Shown: positions 40,802 through 50,338 of the stretch, piece after piece
Layout: the number at the start of each line of letters is the position of its first letter
Numbering within the stretch: position 1 is the first letter of the stretch
DNA from: Photorhabdus khanii NC19
GTDB lineage: Bacteria > Pseudomonadota > Gammaproteobacteria > Enterobacterales > Enterobacteriaceae
Length of the DNA: 64,000 nucleotides
Assembly: GCF_000517265.1 (NCBI RefSeq)
Contig: NZ_AYSJ01000008.1
Coordinates: forward strand, 1-64,000
Direction: 5' to 3'
Notes under the pieces: generated by a model
Seen by the model: only the letters and a program-made list of their open reading frames with translations
The model's database searches: none
Told to the model about the DNA's origin: nothing
Position numbers and translations under genes: made by a program

Positions 40802-41082
40802 AAAAGTGGCCTCTGTAAGAAACGCGGTGCGTTTGATAGATATCATTATTGCAAATTACTATAAATCGCACAACAATCAACAGAAGCTGGCGGTTATTGT
40901 TTACCATAACGCCACACATTACGCGCCCTGACTCGTCATTTTCGAGGGTTCTTCCACTGGACCCCTATTTGTTGATCTCGACATAAGACATAAAAATATT
41001 ACCTTTTAAGACGTGAATCAAGGACAAAATATGAACGATCAAATGAGATCATTCGTTCGAAGATAAAATTACCTTTTGCGTT

Positions 41083-41850
41083 CGGGGCGTGATTAGTCCG
41101 TTGCTTGCTAATCTGTTCCTGCATTATGCATTCGATATGTGGATGAAACGGGAATTCCCCGTCGTCCGGTTTGAGCGATACGCTGATGATATAGTCATCC
41201 ACTGCAAGAGTCATGCGCAGGCAATGATGATGTGTGGCAGGCTCAGAAAGCGTCTGGCGGGGTGTAAGCTGGAGATGAGTCCGGGCAAGACGGAAGTTGT
41301 CTACTGCAAGGACAGGGAAAGAACGGAAGCATATCCTGAAATCAGCTTCGACTTTTTGGGTTACACGTTCAGGCCAAGAAAGTCGGTCTCGAAAGAAGGA
41401 GAGCTGTCGGTGAATTTCCTGCCAGCAATGAGCGCCAGAGCTGCGAAGGCAATCCGGCAGACAGTACGGGGCTGGGATCTGAGTCACAAAACTCCGCTGT
41501 CGCTGGAAGTAATGGCCCGTTGGCTCAATCCCATGTTACGGGGCTGGGTTAAGTACTATGGGCGCTTTTATCGTTCAGCAATGAACTGTATAGCCAGTCA
41601 TGTAGACCTGCACCTTGCTAAATGGGTCGCCCGCAAATATAAGCGGGTACACGGTAGCCTGGCTCAGGCATATGAATGGTTAATATGAATGGTTAAGAAG
41701 GATACAAAGCGCTAAGCCCGGCCTGTTTGCACACTGGGAAATTTGTACGCGACGTGAACGGTCAACGACAAGAGCCGGATGACGGGAGACTGTCACGTCC
41801 GGTTCCGTGGGAGCGCAGGGGGGAAGTTCCCTTGCGCGACCCGATAACCC
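41083..41850 (+). mobile_element. Group II intron, 3' fragment
   Basis: The fragment starts inside the reverse transcriptase frame and extends through the RNA domains V and VI. Domain V is readable as GAGCCGGATGACGGGAGACT then GTCACGTCCGGTTC at about 41772-41806, a hairpin with the expected bulge. Domain VI and the 3' end follow near 41850. The 5' half, including the intron's splice site and domains I-III, is absent, so it cannot splice or move. Confidence 0.8.
41089..41688 (+). pseudogene. ltrA: Group II intron reverse transcriptase/maturase, C-terminal part
   Basis: The remaining 199 residues begin MISPLLANLFLHYAFDMWMK and carry the catalytic YADD in FERYADDIVIHCKS. Thumb and maturase regions follow: SFDFLGYTFRPRKS, then MARWLNPMLRGWVKYYGRFY. 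This is the usual group II maturase end (G-W-x-x-Y-Y-x-x-F). The N-terminal fingers are missing: the full protein would be about 400-450 residues. The ATG at 41089 is internal. The protein is not functional. Confidence 0.85.
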
Positions 41851-42066
41851 TATTTTTGGAGATGTCCATTTCATTATGACTTATAAAACTTTAATACTTC
41901 CTAATTAATTAGTGATTATAGTTACCATAAATATAATAAGAATTACAAAATTCAATACAAATAATCATAATATAAACTTGCTTGTAAAATTTAAATATGC
42001 GAAATTATTCATAAATATGAATATGTTTCTTCTTGGTTTCATTATACTTATCTGTTTATAATAAAA
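41851..42066. other. AT-rich leader of the small Cys-rich peptide gene
   Basis: Very AT-rich DNA with several candidate promoter boxes and no open frame. It is the likely promoter region for the peptide gene at 42067, and its base composition is unlike the transposon DNA on both sides. Confidence 0.4.
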
Positions 42067-42273
42067 ATGAAAAACAATATAAAAAAAGTAATATACTCTT
42101 TTAATGCAAAATCAAGACTTATTAATAGTATTGGCGGTGGGGCCTGTTCATGCAGTGAAGGTGGTTCATCATCATGTGGTGGAGGATGCTCTTCATCATG
42201 TGGTGAAGATGGGCTTTCGCCATGTTATAAAATAAATCATATATGGCATTATGATACGAAAAATATGTTATAA
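42067..42273 (+). CDS. Small Cys/Gly/Ser-rich peptide, candidate modified-peptide (RiPP) precursor
   Basis: The product has 68 residues. The first 22 (MKNNIKKVIYSFNAKSRLIN) are basic and look like a leader. The core reads IGGGACSCSEGGSSSCGGGC, then SSSCGEDGLSPCYK, with six Cys and many Ser and Gly, similar in composition to the microcin B17 core. It ends HIWHYDTKNML. There is no clear Shine-Dalgarno sequence. A second leader, MKKVIYSTN, begins at 42438 with a good GAGG site and is cut by a transposon. Two similar leaders in tandem support a real peptide locus. No modification enzymes are in the window. Confidence 0.5.
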   Translation: MKNNIKKVIYSFNAKSRLINSIGGGACSCSEGGSSSCGGGCSSSCGEDGLSPCYKINHIWHYDTKNML

Positions 42274-42437
42274 ATATCTTTATTTATAATTATAACATAA
42301 TTTATTCGTATAACTATGAAGTTTTCTATTGGATTTTTATCTGGTTAATTTTGGTTAAGAAAATTCTTAATAAAGAATAGGATTTCATGAAAACATGGAA
42401 CTTTGTAAGATTTTTATTAAATAAAGAGGGTGCTAAT

Positions 42438-42465
42438 ATGAAAAAAGTAATTTATTCAACTAATA
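42438..42465 (+). pseudogene. Second peptide leader, cut by a Tn3-family transposon
   Basis: ATGAAAAAAGTAATTTATTC encodes MKKVIYSTN, nearly the same as KKVIYSFN in the gene at 42067. AGAGGG lies six to eight bases upstream. After nine codons the GGGG terminal repeat of the transposon starts, so the rest of the gene is lost. Confidence 0.6.
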
Positions 42466-42508
42466 GGGGTTGTAAGCGGGAAGCCGCCAAAATTTTGCCG
42501 CCTACTTT

Positions 42509-42781
42509 TTAGTGATCTTTCGGAACCTCGATAACTCCATCAGCAATCCCCTGTGCCAGTAGTTCCATCCATGTTGCAAAGCGAAAAAATCCTGGATATT
42601 GCAGGCAAATGTAATCCATCTGGACTTTTGATGAACTATCGAGCACTTGTTTGAAAGCCTCCATATAATCATAGCAACCCTGTAATAACTGTGCATCTCC
42701 ATCCTCTGTCGGAGGAAACCGGCAGGCATAATCATGGACTATTTTCGCCAGTTGCTGCTGCTCTGCGGTTAAGTCGATCAT
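42509..42781 (-). CDS. Small accessory gene of the Tn3-family transposon
   Basis: The protein has 90 residues: MIDLTAEQQQLAKIVHDYAC, then PPTEDGDAQLLQGCYDYMEA and LLAQGIADGVIEVPKDH. No known function. It overlaps the tnpR stop by four bases (ATGA), so it is co-translated. Small conserved genes of this kind follow the resolvase in some Tn3-family elements. Confidence 0.65.
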   Translation of the reverse strand: MIDLTAEQQQLAKIVHDYACRFPPTEDGDAQLLQGCYDYMEAFKQVLDSSSKVQMDYICLQYPGFFRFATWMELLAQGIADGVIEVPKDH

Positions 42782-43353
42782 TTTTGTCCTCGTGAAAGTG
42801 TTCGATAAACAGTTGGCCGTGAGACTGAAAATAAATCAGCCAGATCGCTGATCGAGTATTTGCCCGTTTCCCGCATGCGGCACAGCTCTTTTTGTTGTTT
42901 TTCAGACAGCTTTGGCTGTTTCCCCCTCAGTTTCCCCTTCGCCCGCGCAATGGCCATGCCTTCCCGAGTACGCAGGCGTATCAGATCACCCTCAAACTCA
43001 GCAAAGGTCGCCAGCACATTGAAGAACATTTTCCCCATCGGGTCTGCCGGATCGTAGAGACTGGTTCCCAGCGCTAGTTTCACGCCCCTGACCTGTAATG
43101 CATCAGCTATCTCACGTGCATCAGGTACCGAACTCGCCAGGCGGTCAAGCTTGGGAACAACCAGCGTGTCACCGCTGCGCACGGCGGCCAGCGCCTGATC
43201 CAGACCCGGTCTCTGCCGGTTTGAACCAGTCAGCCCTTTGTCGATATAAATCCGGTCCGGGGAGACGCCGAGTTTAATCAATGCTTCCTGCTGAACGGTC
43301 AAATCCTGCCGATCGGTGGAGCAACGGGCATAACCAATGCGTATTTCAGTCAT
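42778..43353 (-). CDS. tnpR: Serine resolvase TnpR
   Basis: The protein has 191 residues from the ATG at 43353, giving the normal TnpR start MTEIRIGYARCSTDRQDLTV. The nucleophile is the Ser in YARCSTDRQ. Other signs are DRIYIDKGLTGSNRQRPGLD, LVVPKLDRLASSVPDAREI and EFEGDLIRLRTREGMAIARA, and a C-terminal HTH (YSISDLADLFSVSRPTVYRT). It resolves cointegrates at res, which should lie in the 150 bases before tnpA. The upstream ATG at 43431 lies in that region and is unlikely. Confidence 0.9.
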   Translation of the reverse strand: MTEIRIGYARCSTDRQDLTVQQEALIKLGVSPDRIYIDKGLTGSNRQRPGLDQALAAVRSGDTLVVPKLDRLASSVPDAREIADALQVRGVKLALGTSLYDPADPMGKMFFNVLATFAEFEGDLIRLRTREGMAIARAKGKLRGKQPKLSEKQQKELCRMRETGKYSISDLADLFSVSRPTVYRTLSRGQK

Positions 43354-43502
43354 AAAGTGTACGTTTAAGGGGCCATGAAAGAGATTGATATCGTACCAGT
43401 TATATGAGACAACGTCAGCAGTGATTTTCACTGAAGCGCAAATGTCATTTTTTACTGTCCGCAGAGCGGTCCTCTTACGGACATATTCAGTGCGAGGTCA
43501 GG

Positions 43503-44537
43503 ATGACATCCCGTCGAAAAGATAAAGGTAAAAGACTCACCGTTTTAACGGATGCAGAAAAATTCGCACTGTATGGCCTGCCTGACTTTGATGAAGGCCA
43601 GCAGTTGGAGTATTTGTCGCTTACGGCAGATGAGCTGGCGCTGGCAAACAGTCGCCCCGAAATACTGTCGCAGATTTATTGTATCCTTCAAACGGGTTAT
43701 TTTAAGGCCAAACACGCCTTCTTTCATTTTTCACCGAAGGATGTGGAAAGTGATTTCGATTTTGTGGTTCAGCGTTACTTTCGTGGGGTATCCCTTACCG
43801 ACAGAACTATTACCACCCATGAATATTACGCCCAGCGTAAGCTTATTACCGACTTCTTTGGGTACCGTCAGTGGTCAGGTTCCGTTGGCCCGCAGCTGGA
43901 TGCCCGCGCAGCGCAGATTGTGCATCGTGATATTACCCCTGGATTTGTTGCTACCGAACTTATCTGCTGGCTGAATGAAAAGAAAATCGTTCGACCAGGA
44001 TATTCCACACTCCAGAAAATAATCAGTAAAGCACTGTCAACTGAGCGGCAACGACTGGCGGGCATACTGTTGTCCTCCCTTGATACAGAAACACAGCGCG
44101 TGCTGAATTCACTTCTGAAGAAAGATGATGCGCTGTCGGGACTGGCTGTGTTGAAGCAGGAAGCAAAAGATTTTCGGTGGCGACAAATGTCGAGGGAAAG
44201 GGATAAACGAAACCAGTTGGCACCGATATATCAGAAGGCTCGACAATTGCTACCCGAACTCGGGATTTCACAACAAAATTTGCTGTACTTCGCCAGTCTG
44301 GTCAACTTTTATACCATCCACGATTTGCGTAACCTCAAAACCGAACAAACCTGGTTATATCTGATGTGCTATATCTGGCTTCGCTACCGTCAGCTGTCAG
44401 ATAACCTCACCAGCGCCATGATGTGGCACATGAAGCAGACAGAAGAATGCTCTTCATGTAGTCTATCCAGTCAAACCTGTGGTGACCGACGGGTCTGCTC
44501 AACTCCCCCTAATCCCCACTTCTGGTGCAAAAATTAA
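43503..44537 (+). pseudogene. tnpA: Tn3-family transposase TnpA, N-terminal third
   Basis: The open frame has 344 residues, of which about 315 are TnpA: KRLTVLTDAEKFALYGLPDF, DRTITTHEYYAQRKLITDFF, and the helical TLQKIISKALSTERQRLAGI region. This is the DNA-binding N-terminal part (DUF4158). The full protein is about 1000 residues with a DDE site, which is missing. From about 44450 the frame runs into unrelated DNA and stops at 44537, overlapping abgR. It can bind ends at most. Confidence 0.85.
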
Positions 44538-45433
44538 TCACGACAATGCATTCGAAAAAGTCTAGCCAAATGTTCTCCCGCAGGAGTCAGCTTTGTATCT
44601 CTTCGTTGAACAAGACAAAAAGTTGCAAACGGCAACCGTTCTTTAAGGTTTAAAACCACAAATTGCTGATTAAACAGAGTCTCATTAACCACATCCACAG
44701 CCACAATAGTCACAAAGTCACTTTCGGCAACTAAACTCATGCAAGCCATCAAGGTTTCACACGTCACACTAAAGACAGGTGGATTATCCAGCGATGAGAA
44801 CATCTCAAATAACCTGCGATAGTAGGTGTCTTTCGGTGTTGGCATGGTCCAGTCACAATCAACTAATTCGCCTAAAGAGGTTGCATTCACTTTTGGATGC
44901 CCTTTTCGTACAATCACTTTGTACTCTTTTTCCATCAGTTTTTCGAAGCTAAATTCTGCATCCAAACTACCGGGATAATAGGTGTTTACGGTAAAATTCA
45001 GTTCACCTTGTCTGAGCTGAGGTAACATAGCCAATAACTGTCCCTCAACAACTCTTAACTTCACGGTGGGATAATCGCGGTGAAATTGTGTAATCACCTT
45101 CGGCATAATCGTACGTGCAATACTGCCAGCCACACCAATATTGACGACACCACCGCTCAAGCCAACGCGTTGCTGAATATCTTCCTGTGCGATTCGAAGC
45201 TCCTCAAGTATCAAACTGGCGCGTTGTAAAAAACTTTTTCCACACTCTGTCAAATGAATACCCTGGTTACTGCGTATAAATAATTTTGCACCGAGTGAAT
45301 CTTCCAGTTCGCGAATCGATTTAGTTAAAGCCGGTTGCGAGAGTAACAGAAACCGACTGGCCGCTCTGATACTGCCATGGTGGTAAATTTCAACAAAAGC
45401 GCGCAGTTGATTGAGTTTTATTGGTGTCGCCAT
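44534..45433 (-). CDS. abgR: LysR-type regulator AbgR
   Basis: The protein has 299 residues. The N-terminal winged HTH reads LNQLRAFVEIYHHGSIRAAS and QPALTKSIRELEDSLGAKLF. The rest is the two-lobed effector domain (about 90-290). It is divergent from abgA, and the 250-bp AT-rich gap would hold its binding sites. In E. coli, AbgR controls abgABT. The gene lies at the edge of the transposon scar but is complete. Confidence 0.88.
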   Translation of the reverse strand: MATPIKLNQLRAFVEIYHHGSIRAASRFLLLSQPALTKSIRELEDSLGAKLFIRSNQGIHLTECGKSFLQRASLILEELRIAQEDIQQRVGLSGGVVNIGVAGSIARTIMPKVITQFHRDYPTVKLRVVEGQLLAMLPQLRQGELNFTVNTYYPGSLDAEFSFEKLMEKEYKVIVRKGHPKVNATSLGELVDCDWTMPTPKDTYYRRLFEMFSSLDNPPVFSVTCETLMACMSLVAESDFVTIVAVDVVNETLFNQQFVVLNLKERLPFATFCLVQRRDTKLTPAGEHLARLFRMHCRD

Positions 45434-45686
45434 TTTTTTCTTGCGATAACTTTTAATTATATAGATAAAGATAATTGTATCTTACTTTAACAGAATTCAT
45501 TGTATACATTAAAAATCAGTAATAAAAAAACCGGGCTGTATTTAAAGTTCAACAAAAATATTTTTTAATTATTAAAATAATAAAGTTAAAAAATAAACCA
45601 ATTTAATTAAAATCAAACAAAATCAATATTGGTAAAATAAACCAAATATATTCTATTCTCCGCGATAACTAAAAGAGATAATTATT

Positions 45687-47012
45687 ATGAACACTTCATT
45701 AAACGAATCTATTCAGCAAATTGCTGGACAATTACAAAACTGGCGTCGCGATTTCCACCATTTTGCTGAATCAGGCTGGTTCGAATTCAGAACAGCAACG
45801 ATTGTGGCAGATGAACTGTACCGTTTGGGGTACAGCCTGAAAATAGGAAAAGACGTTATCAAGGCTGATGCACGAATGGGCTTACCTTCAGAACAGGCAT
45901 TACAGGCGCAAGAACAGCGTGCTATTAAACAAGGCGCTCTGACTGAATGGCTACCCCATTTTTCAGGCGGGTTTACCGGCATTGTCGCGACACTCGATAC
46001 AGGAAAACCTGGACCAACATTGGCTTTTCGGGTTGATATGGATGCGCTTGACCTGAATGAGGAACAAACTCACGTACACCGCCCTCACGCTGAAGGCTTT
46101 TCCTCTTGTAATACACATATGATGCATGCTTGTGGTCATGATGGTCACACAGCGATCGGATTAGGACTCGCTCGTATATTGAAAAAATATGAAAGCCAGC
46201 TAACCGGAAAAATCAAACTGATTTTTCAGCCTGCGGAAGAAGGAACTCGTGGCGCAAAATCAATGGTTGAAGCAGGCGTTGTCGATGATGTTGATTTCTT
46301 TATCGCTATCCATATCGGCACTGGTGTACCTCAAGGAGAATTGGTCTGTGGTAGTAATAATTTTCTTGCTACCACAAAAATCGATGTCACTTATCGGGGT
46401 GTTGCCTCCCATTCTGGTGCAAAACCAGAAGCGGGAAAAAATGCCCTGTTAGCCGCCGCTCAGGCAACTTTAGGACTGTATGCTATTTCTCACCACAGCG
46501 AAGGTAGTTCACGCATTAACGTCGGCGTGCTACAGGCAGGCATTGGCCGTAACGTTATTCCTGACTACGCATTAATGAAAGTGGAAACGCGTGGTGAAAC
46601 TAATGAGATCAATGCATTTGTCTACCATCAAGCCCTCAATATTATTGAAGGTGCTGCAAAAATGCAGGGGGTTGAATATGAAATACAGTTAATGGGAGCC
46701 GCTCAAAGCAGCCAACCTAGCCCTGTATGGGTCGATTTCATTTATCAACAGACTCAACAATATATCCCAGAGCTTTCATCTGTTGTCAAAAGCCGCCAGC
46801 AAGCTGCGGGATCGGAGGACGCGACCTATTTTATGGAACGCGTCAAATCGAATGGTGGTCAAGCCACCTACCTTATTTTCGGTACAGCACTCAGTGCAGG
46901 TCATCATAATGAACGGTTTGACTTTGATGAAAACGTGATGACAACCGCAGTGAAAACATTAGCCACTATCGCTTTTAACCTACCTGATTTCGGAGTTCAT
47001 CACCATGAATAA
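45687..47012 (+). CDS. abgA: AbgA, p-aminobenzoyl-glutamate hydrolase subunit A
   Basis: The protein has 441 residues (E. coli 436), of the M20 metallopeptidase family. Metal-binding segments are MMHACGHDGHTAIGLGLARI, PAEEGTRGAKSMVEAG and the SGAKPEAGKNALLAAAQATL dimerisation lid region; the C-terminal GTALSAGHHNERFDFDE supplies the last ligand. It starts with AGAGA upstream and overlaps abgB by eight bases. AbgA and AbgB form the heteromeric enzyme that splits p-aminobenzoyl-glutamate, a folate breakdown product, into p-aminobenzoate and glutamate. Confidence 0.92.
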   Translation: MNTSLNESIQQIAGQLQNWRRDFHHFAESGWFEFRTATIVADELYRLGYSLKIGKDVIKADARMGLPSEQALQAQEQRAIKQGALTEWLPHFSGGFTGIVATLDTGKPGPTLAFRVDMDALDLNEEQTHVHRPHAEGFSSCNTHMMHACGHDGHTAIGLGLARILKKYESQLTGKIKLIFQPAEEGTRGAKSMVEAGVVDDVDFFIAIHIGTGVPQGELVCGSNNFLATTKIDVTYRGVASHSGAKPEAGKNALLAAAQATLGLYAISHHSEGSSRINVGVLQAGIGRNVIPDYALMKVETRGETNEINAFVYHQALNIIEGAAKMQGVEYEIQLMGAAQSSQPSPVWVDFIYQQTQQYIPELSSVVKSRQQAAGSEDATYFMERVKSNGGQATYLIFGTALSAGHHNERFDFDENVMTTAVKTLATIAFNLPDFGVHHHE

Positions 47013-48453
47013 TTCGTTGACTGAATTCATCCATGAATATATTGATCAACACCAAAGTGATTTTATTCACCTTAGCGATAATATTTGGGAACACCCAGAA
47101 ACCCGCTTTGAAGAAACCTTTTCTGCGGAGCTACTTGCAAATGCGTTAGAGAATGAAGGGTTTATTGTTCAGCGTGGGGTAGGCAATATTGAGACCGCGT
47201 TTATCGCCAGTTACGGTAGTGGACACCCTGTGATTTCTTTACTTGGTGAGTATGATGCACTGGCTGGTTTAAGCCAAAAAGCAGGCTGTTGTGAATCTAA
47301 TCCTGTGGTTAAAAATGGTAACGGCCACGGGTGTGGACATAATTTACTGGGGACGGCTGCACTCGCTGCGGCATTTGCAGTGAAAGCCTGGCTGCAAAAA
47401 AATCAACGGCCTGGAACTGTGCGGTTTTACGGTTGCCCCGGTGAAGAAGGGGGTTCCGGCAAAACATTTATGGTCCGGGAAGGTCTTTTTGATGATGTTG
47501 ATGCAGCAATTACATGGCATCCTGAATCATTCAGTAGTGCATTTAATGTCCAGTCTCTGGCAAATATCCAAACAGCATTTCATTTTAAAGGGATTGCTTC
47601 ACACGCAGCCAATTCCCCTCATCTAGGTAGAAGTGCTTTAGATGCCGTCAGTCTGATGAATGTGGGTGTTCAATTCCTTCGTGAACATATCATTCAGGAA
47701 GCCCGAATTCATTATGCAGTGACTAATACGGGTGGTGTGTCACCTAACGTTGTACAAGCTGATGCCGAAGTTTTATACCTTGTTCGCGCCCCACAACTGG
47801 ATCAGGCTCAAGATATTTACCAACGAGTCATTGATATCGCTAAAGGTGCCGCCTTAATGACCGGCACGCAATTGAATATTCGCCTTGATAAGGCGTGTTC
47901 AAACTATATTCCTAACCGCACGATGGAAAGAGTGATGTATCAGTATATTCAAGCCTTTGGTATTCCTGAATATACTGATGAGGAACGCCAATTCGCCGAA
48001 AAAATCCATCAAACACTGACAAAAGATGATTTACGAAATGCCAAACTCAATGCAGCGCGAACAGCAGGCGAAGAGGGTAAACGCTGGAGTGAACGACAAG
48101 GGGAAAAAGCACTAACAGATGAAGTCTTACCCTATATAGAATCGCAAGAGTTGATGTATGGCTCTACCGATGTCGGTGATGTGAGTTGGGTAACACCCAC
48201 AGCGCAATGCTTCAGCCCCTGCTTTGCCTTTGGCACACCACTGCATACTTGGCAATTAGTCGCACAAGGGCGTTCATCCATTGCTCACAAAGGGATGTGT
48301 CTTGCCGGGAAAATTATGGCCGCCACCGCACTTAAATTATTAATAGACCCTGCTCTGTTAGCAGAGATTCAATCGGAGTTCAAACACCAACGGGATCAGC
48401 ATCCCTATCGGTGTCCTATTCCGCCCGATATTAAACCATCACCTTTGAAATAA
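47005..48453 (+). CDS. abgB: AbgB, p-aminobenzoyl-glutamate hydrolase subunit B
   Basis: The protein has 482 residues (E. coli 481), M20 family. It carries GEYDALAGLSQKAGCCESNP, GHGCGHNLLGTAALAAAFAV and CPGEEGGSGKTFMVREGLFD, the metal-binding segments, and an ASHAANSPHLGRSALDAVSL lid. The end has DVGDVSWVTPTAQCFSPCFA. It overlaps abgA, so both are made together. It forms the hydrolase with AbgA. Confidence 0.93.
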   Translation: MNNSLTEFIHEYIDQHQSDFIHLSDNIWEHPETRFEETFSAELLANALENEGFIVQRGVGNIETAFIASYGSGHPVISLLGEYDALAGLSQKAGCCESNPVVKNGNGHGCGHNLLGTAALAAAFAVKAWLQKNQRPGTVRFYGCPGEEGGSGKTFMVREGLFDDVDAAITWHPESFSSAFNVQSLANIQTAFHFKGIASHAANSPHLGRSALDAVSLMNVGVQFLREHIIQEARIHYAVTNTGGVSPNVVQADAEVLYLVRAPQLDQAQDIYQRVIDIAKGAALMTGTQLNIRLDKACSNYIPNRTMERVMYQYIQAFGIPEYTDEERQFAEKIHQTLTKDDLRNAKLNAARTAGEEGKRWSERQGEKALTDEVLPYIESQELMYGSTDVGDVSWVTPTAQCFSPCFAFGTPLHTWQLVAQGRSSIAHKGMCLAGKIMAATALKLLIDPALLAEIQSEFKHQRDQHPYRCPIPPDIKPSPLK

Positions 48454-48554
48454 CTTTGCTCCGATAAATACTGACTTGCTTACAGCGGCAAGCCAGCACT
48501 CAGTCATTGACATAATCAAAAATAATAACGACAGCAAACACAAAGGAAAAAACC

Positions 48555-50081
48555 ATGAGTGAAACAACTATCCCTGTAAATAAGAGCCCAGGACGTATTC
48601 TTGGCTGGATCGAAAAAGTTGGAAATAAAATTCCAAATCCTTTTATTTTATTTATCTATTTAATCGCTGTTTTAATGATAGCGACGGCTATTTTGTCTTG
48701 GTTTGATTTGGCCGTAAAAAACCCTACAAATGGAGAGCTCATCAGAGTTAAAAACTTACTTAGCGCTGAAGGATTACAGTGGATCCTGCCTAATATCGTT
48801 AAAAATTTCAGTAATTTCACACCACTTGGCGCAATATTAGCGCTGGTCATTGGTGCAGGGCTTGCAGAAAAAGTCGGTCTGTTACAAACCCTGATGTATA
48901 AAATGGCGTCTGGTATTAATAAACGTTACGCCAGCTATATGGTGCTATTTATCGCCTTTTTTAGCCATATCTCTTCGGATGCCGCACTCGTTGTCATGCC
49001 GCCATTAGGCGCACTAATTTTTATTGCAGTTGGTCGCCATCCCGTTGCTGGCCTACTGGCCGCTATTGCTGGCGTCGGTTCAGGATTTACGGCAAACCTA
49101 TTGATTGTCACTACCGATGTTCTTTTATCTGGTATCAGTACTGAAGCGGCTAAAATACTTGATCCCAACTTACACGTCAGTGTCATCGATAACTGGTATT
49201 TTATGGCAGCATCAGTGATTGTACTGACGATTGTAGGCGCTATCTTAACAGATAAGTTTGTTGAGCCACGCCTTCCTGCATGGGAAGGAAGTCGCAATGA
49301 GAAGTTAGCAAAGCTCACGCCACAACAAAATCGCGGGCTGCTAATGAGCGGTCTATCTGCACTAATCTTCATCGGGATTGTTGCATTGCTCGTTGTTCCT
49401 GAAAATGCACTACTGCGTGATCCACAAACTGGCTCAATTATTCCATCGCCCTTCATAAAAGGGATCGTGCCAGTCATTATTTTGTTTTTCTTCGTGGTTT
49501 CGATTACGTATGGCGTTTCCACAAAACAGATAAAAAAATCTAATGATATTCCTGATTTGCTCGTTGACCCCATGAAAAACATGGCAGGCTTCATTATAAT
49601 GGTCTTCCCTCTGGCTCAATTTGTTGCCTTCTTTAACTGGAGCAACATGGGCAAATTTATGGCGATAGGGCTAACCGATATGCTAGAAGCCTTGGGTATG
49701 ACAGGTGTTCCTGCCTTCATCGGATTAATGTTTTTATCTGCCTTTTTGTGTATGTTCATCGCAAGTGGCTCTGCCATCTGGTCGATTCTGGCCCCTATTT
49801 TTGTGCCAATGTTTGTCCTGCTTGGCTTTCACCCTGCCTTTGCACAAATCATCTTCCGTATTTCTGATTCCGCAGTATTACCTTTGGCACCGATGTCCCC
49901 TTTTCTGCCGCTTTTCTTGGGGTTTCTTCAACGTTACTATAAGAGTGCTCAACTAGGCACCTATTACACGTTAGTATTACCTTATCCGCTGGTGTTTTTT
50001 GCCGTCTGGATATTGCTGCTTATAGGTTGGTATTTTGCTGGATTGCCCATTGGGCCAGGTATTTACCCAACATTACTGTAA
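48555..50081 (+). CDS. abgT: AbgT, p-aminobenzoyl-glutamate transporter
   Basis: The protein has 508 residues, the same as E. coli AbgT, with about 11-13 membrane segments. It begins with a cytoplasmic GRILGWIEKVGNKIPNPFIL segment and carries family stretches such as IGAGLAEKVGLLQTLMYKMA, VGSGFTANLLIVTTDVLLSG and SDSAVLPLAPMSPFLPLFLG. It takes up p-aminobenzoyl-glutamate; some family members export sulfonamides. An AAAGGAAAAAACC site precedes the ATG. It ends the abg operon, before a weak terminator at 50103. Confidence 0.93.
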   Translation: MSETTIPVNKSPGRILGWIEKVGNKIPNPFILFIYLIAVLMIATAILSWFDLAVKNPTNGELIRVKNLLSAEGLQWILPNIVKNFSNFTPLGAILALVIGAGLAEKVGLLQTLMYKMASGINKRYASYMVLFIAFFSHISSDAALVVMPPLGALIFIAVGRHPVAGLLAAIAGVGSGFTANLLIVTTDVLLSGISTEAAKILDPNLHVSVIDNWYFMAASVIVLTIVGAILTDKFVEPRLPAWEGSRNEKLAKLTPQQNRGLLMSGLSALIFIGIVALLVVPENALLRDPQTGSIIPSPFIKGIVPVIILFFFVVSITYGVSTKQIKKSNDIPDLLVDPMKNMAGFIIMVFPLAQFVAFFNWSNMGKFMAIGLTDMLEALGMTGVPAFIGLMFLSAFLCMFIASGSAIWSILAPIFVPMFVLLGFHPAFAQIIFRISDSAVLPLAPMSPFLPLFLGFLQRYYKSAQLGTYYTLVLPYPLVFFAVWILLLIGWYFAGLPIGPGIYPTLL

Positions 50082-50102
50082 CCCCCAGACTGATAATCGA
50101 AC

Positions 50103-50126
50103 GAAAGCGTTATTAAATGCGCTTTC
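50103..50126. terminator. Weak terminator after abgT
   Basis: GAAAGCG, ten-base AT loop, CGCTTTC, followed by TATACC. It is a short stem with little T-run. Confidence 0.4.
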
Positions 50127-50338
50127 TATACCTGAACCCAACAAGGCAGCAACGACTACTTGTGGAATTTGAAATGTATGATTAAGAATAATCTTGATCT
50201 GAGACTACTTATACTGCGGAAACCATAGCAATATTATAGCTTCTGATTATGAGAGAATTCCCTATAGAACAAATCGCTGTTCTTGCTGACTGCTGAAATA
50301 TTTTTCTTTTTATATTCAATCATTATTGAAGGTCACAG

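Larger units (their letters stand above)
42466..44450. mobile_element. Tn3-family transposon, right part missing
   Basis: The left end starts GGGGTTGTAAGCGGGAAGCC at 42466, preceded by TAATA, a possible half of a 5-bp target duplication. Inside are a small gene, tnpR leftwards, an intergenic res-like region (43354-43502) and tnpA rightwards. tnpA stops matching after about 315 codons, so two thirds of tnpA and the right end were deleted, joining the transposon to the abg locus. Confidence 0.8.

Noticed and set aside
40999-41487. 162-codon leftward frame
   Set aside because: It is antisense to the reverse transcriptase fragment with its YADD motif.
48935-49594. 219-codon leftward frame
   Set aside because: It is antisense to abgT, which has full family length and conserved segments.
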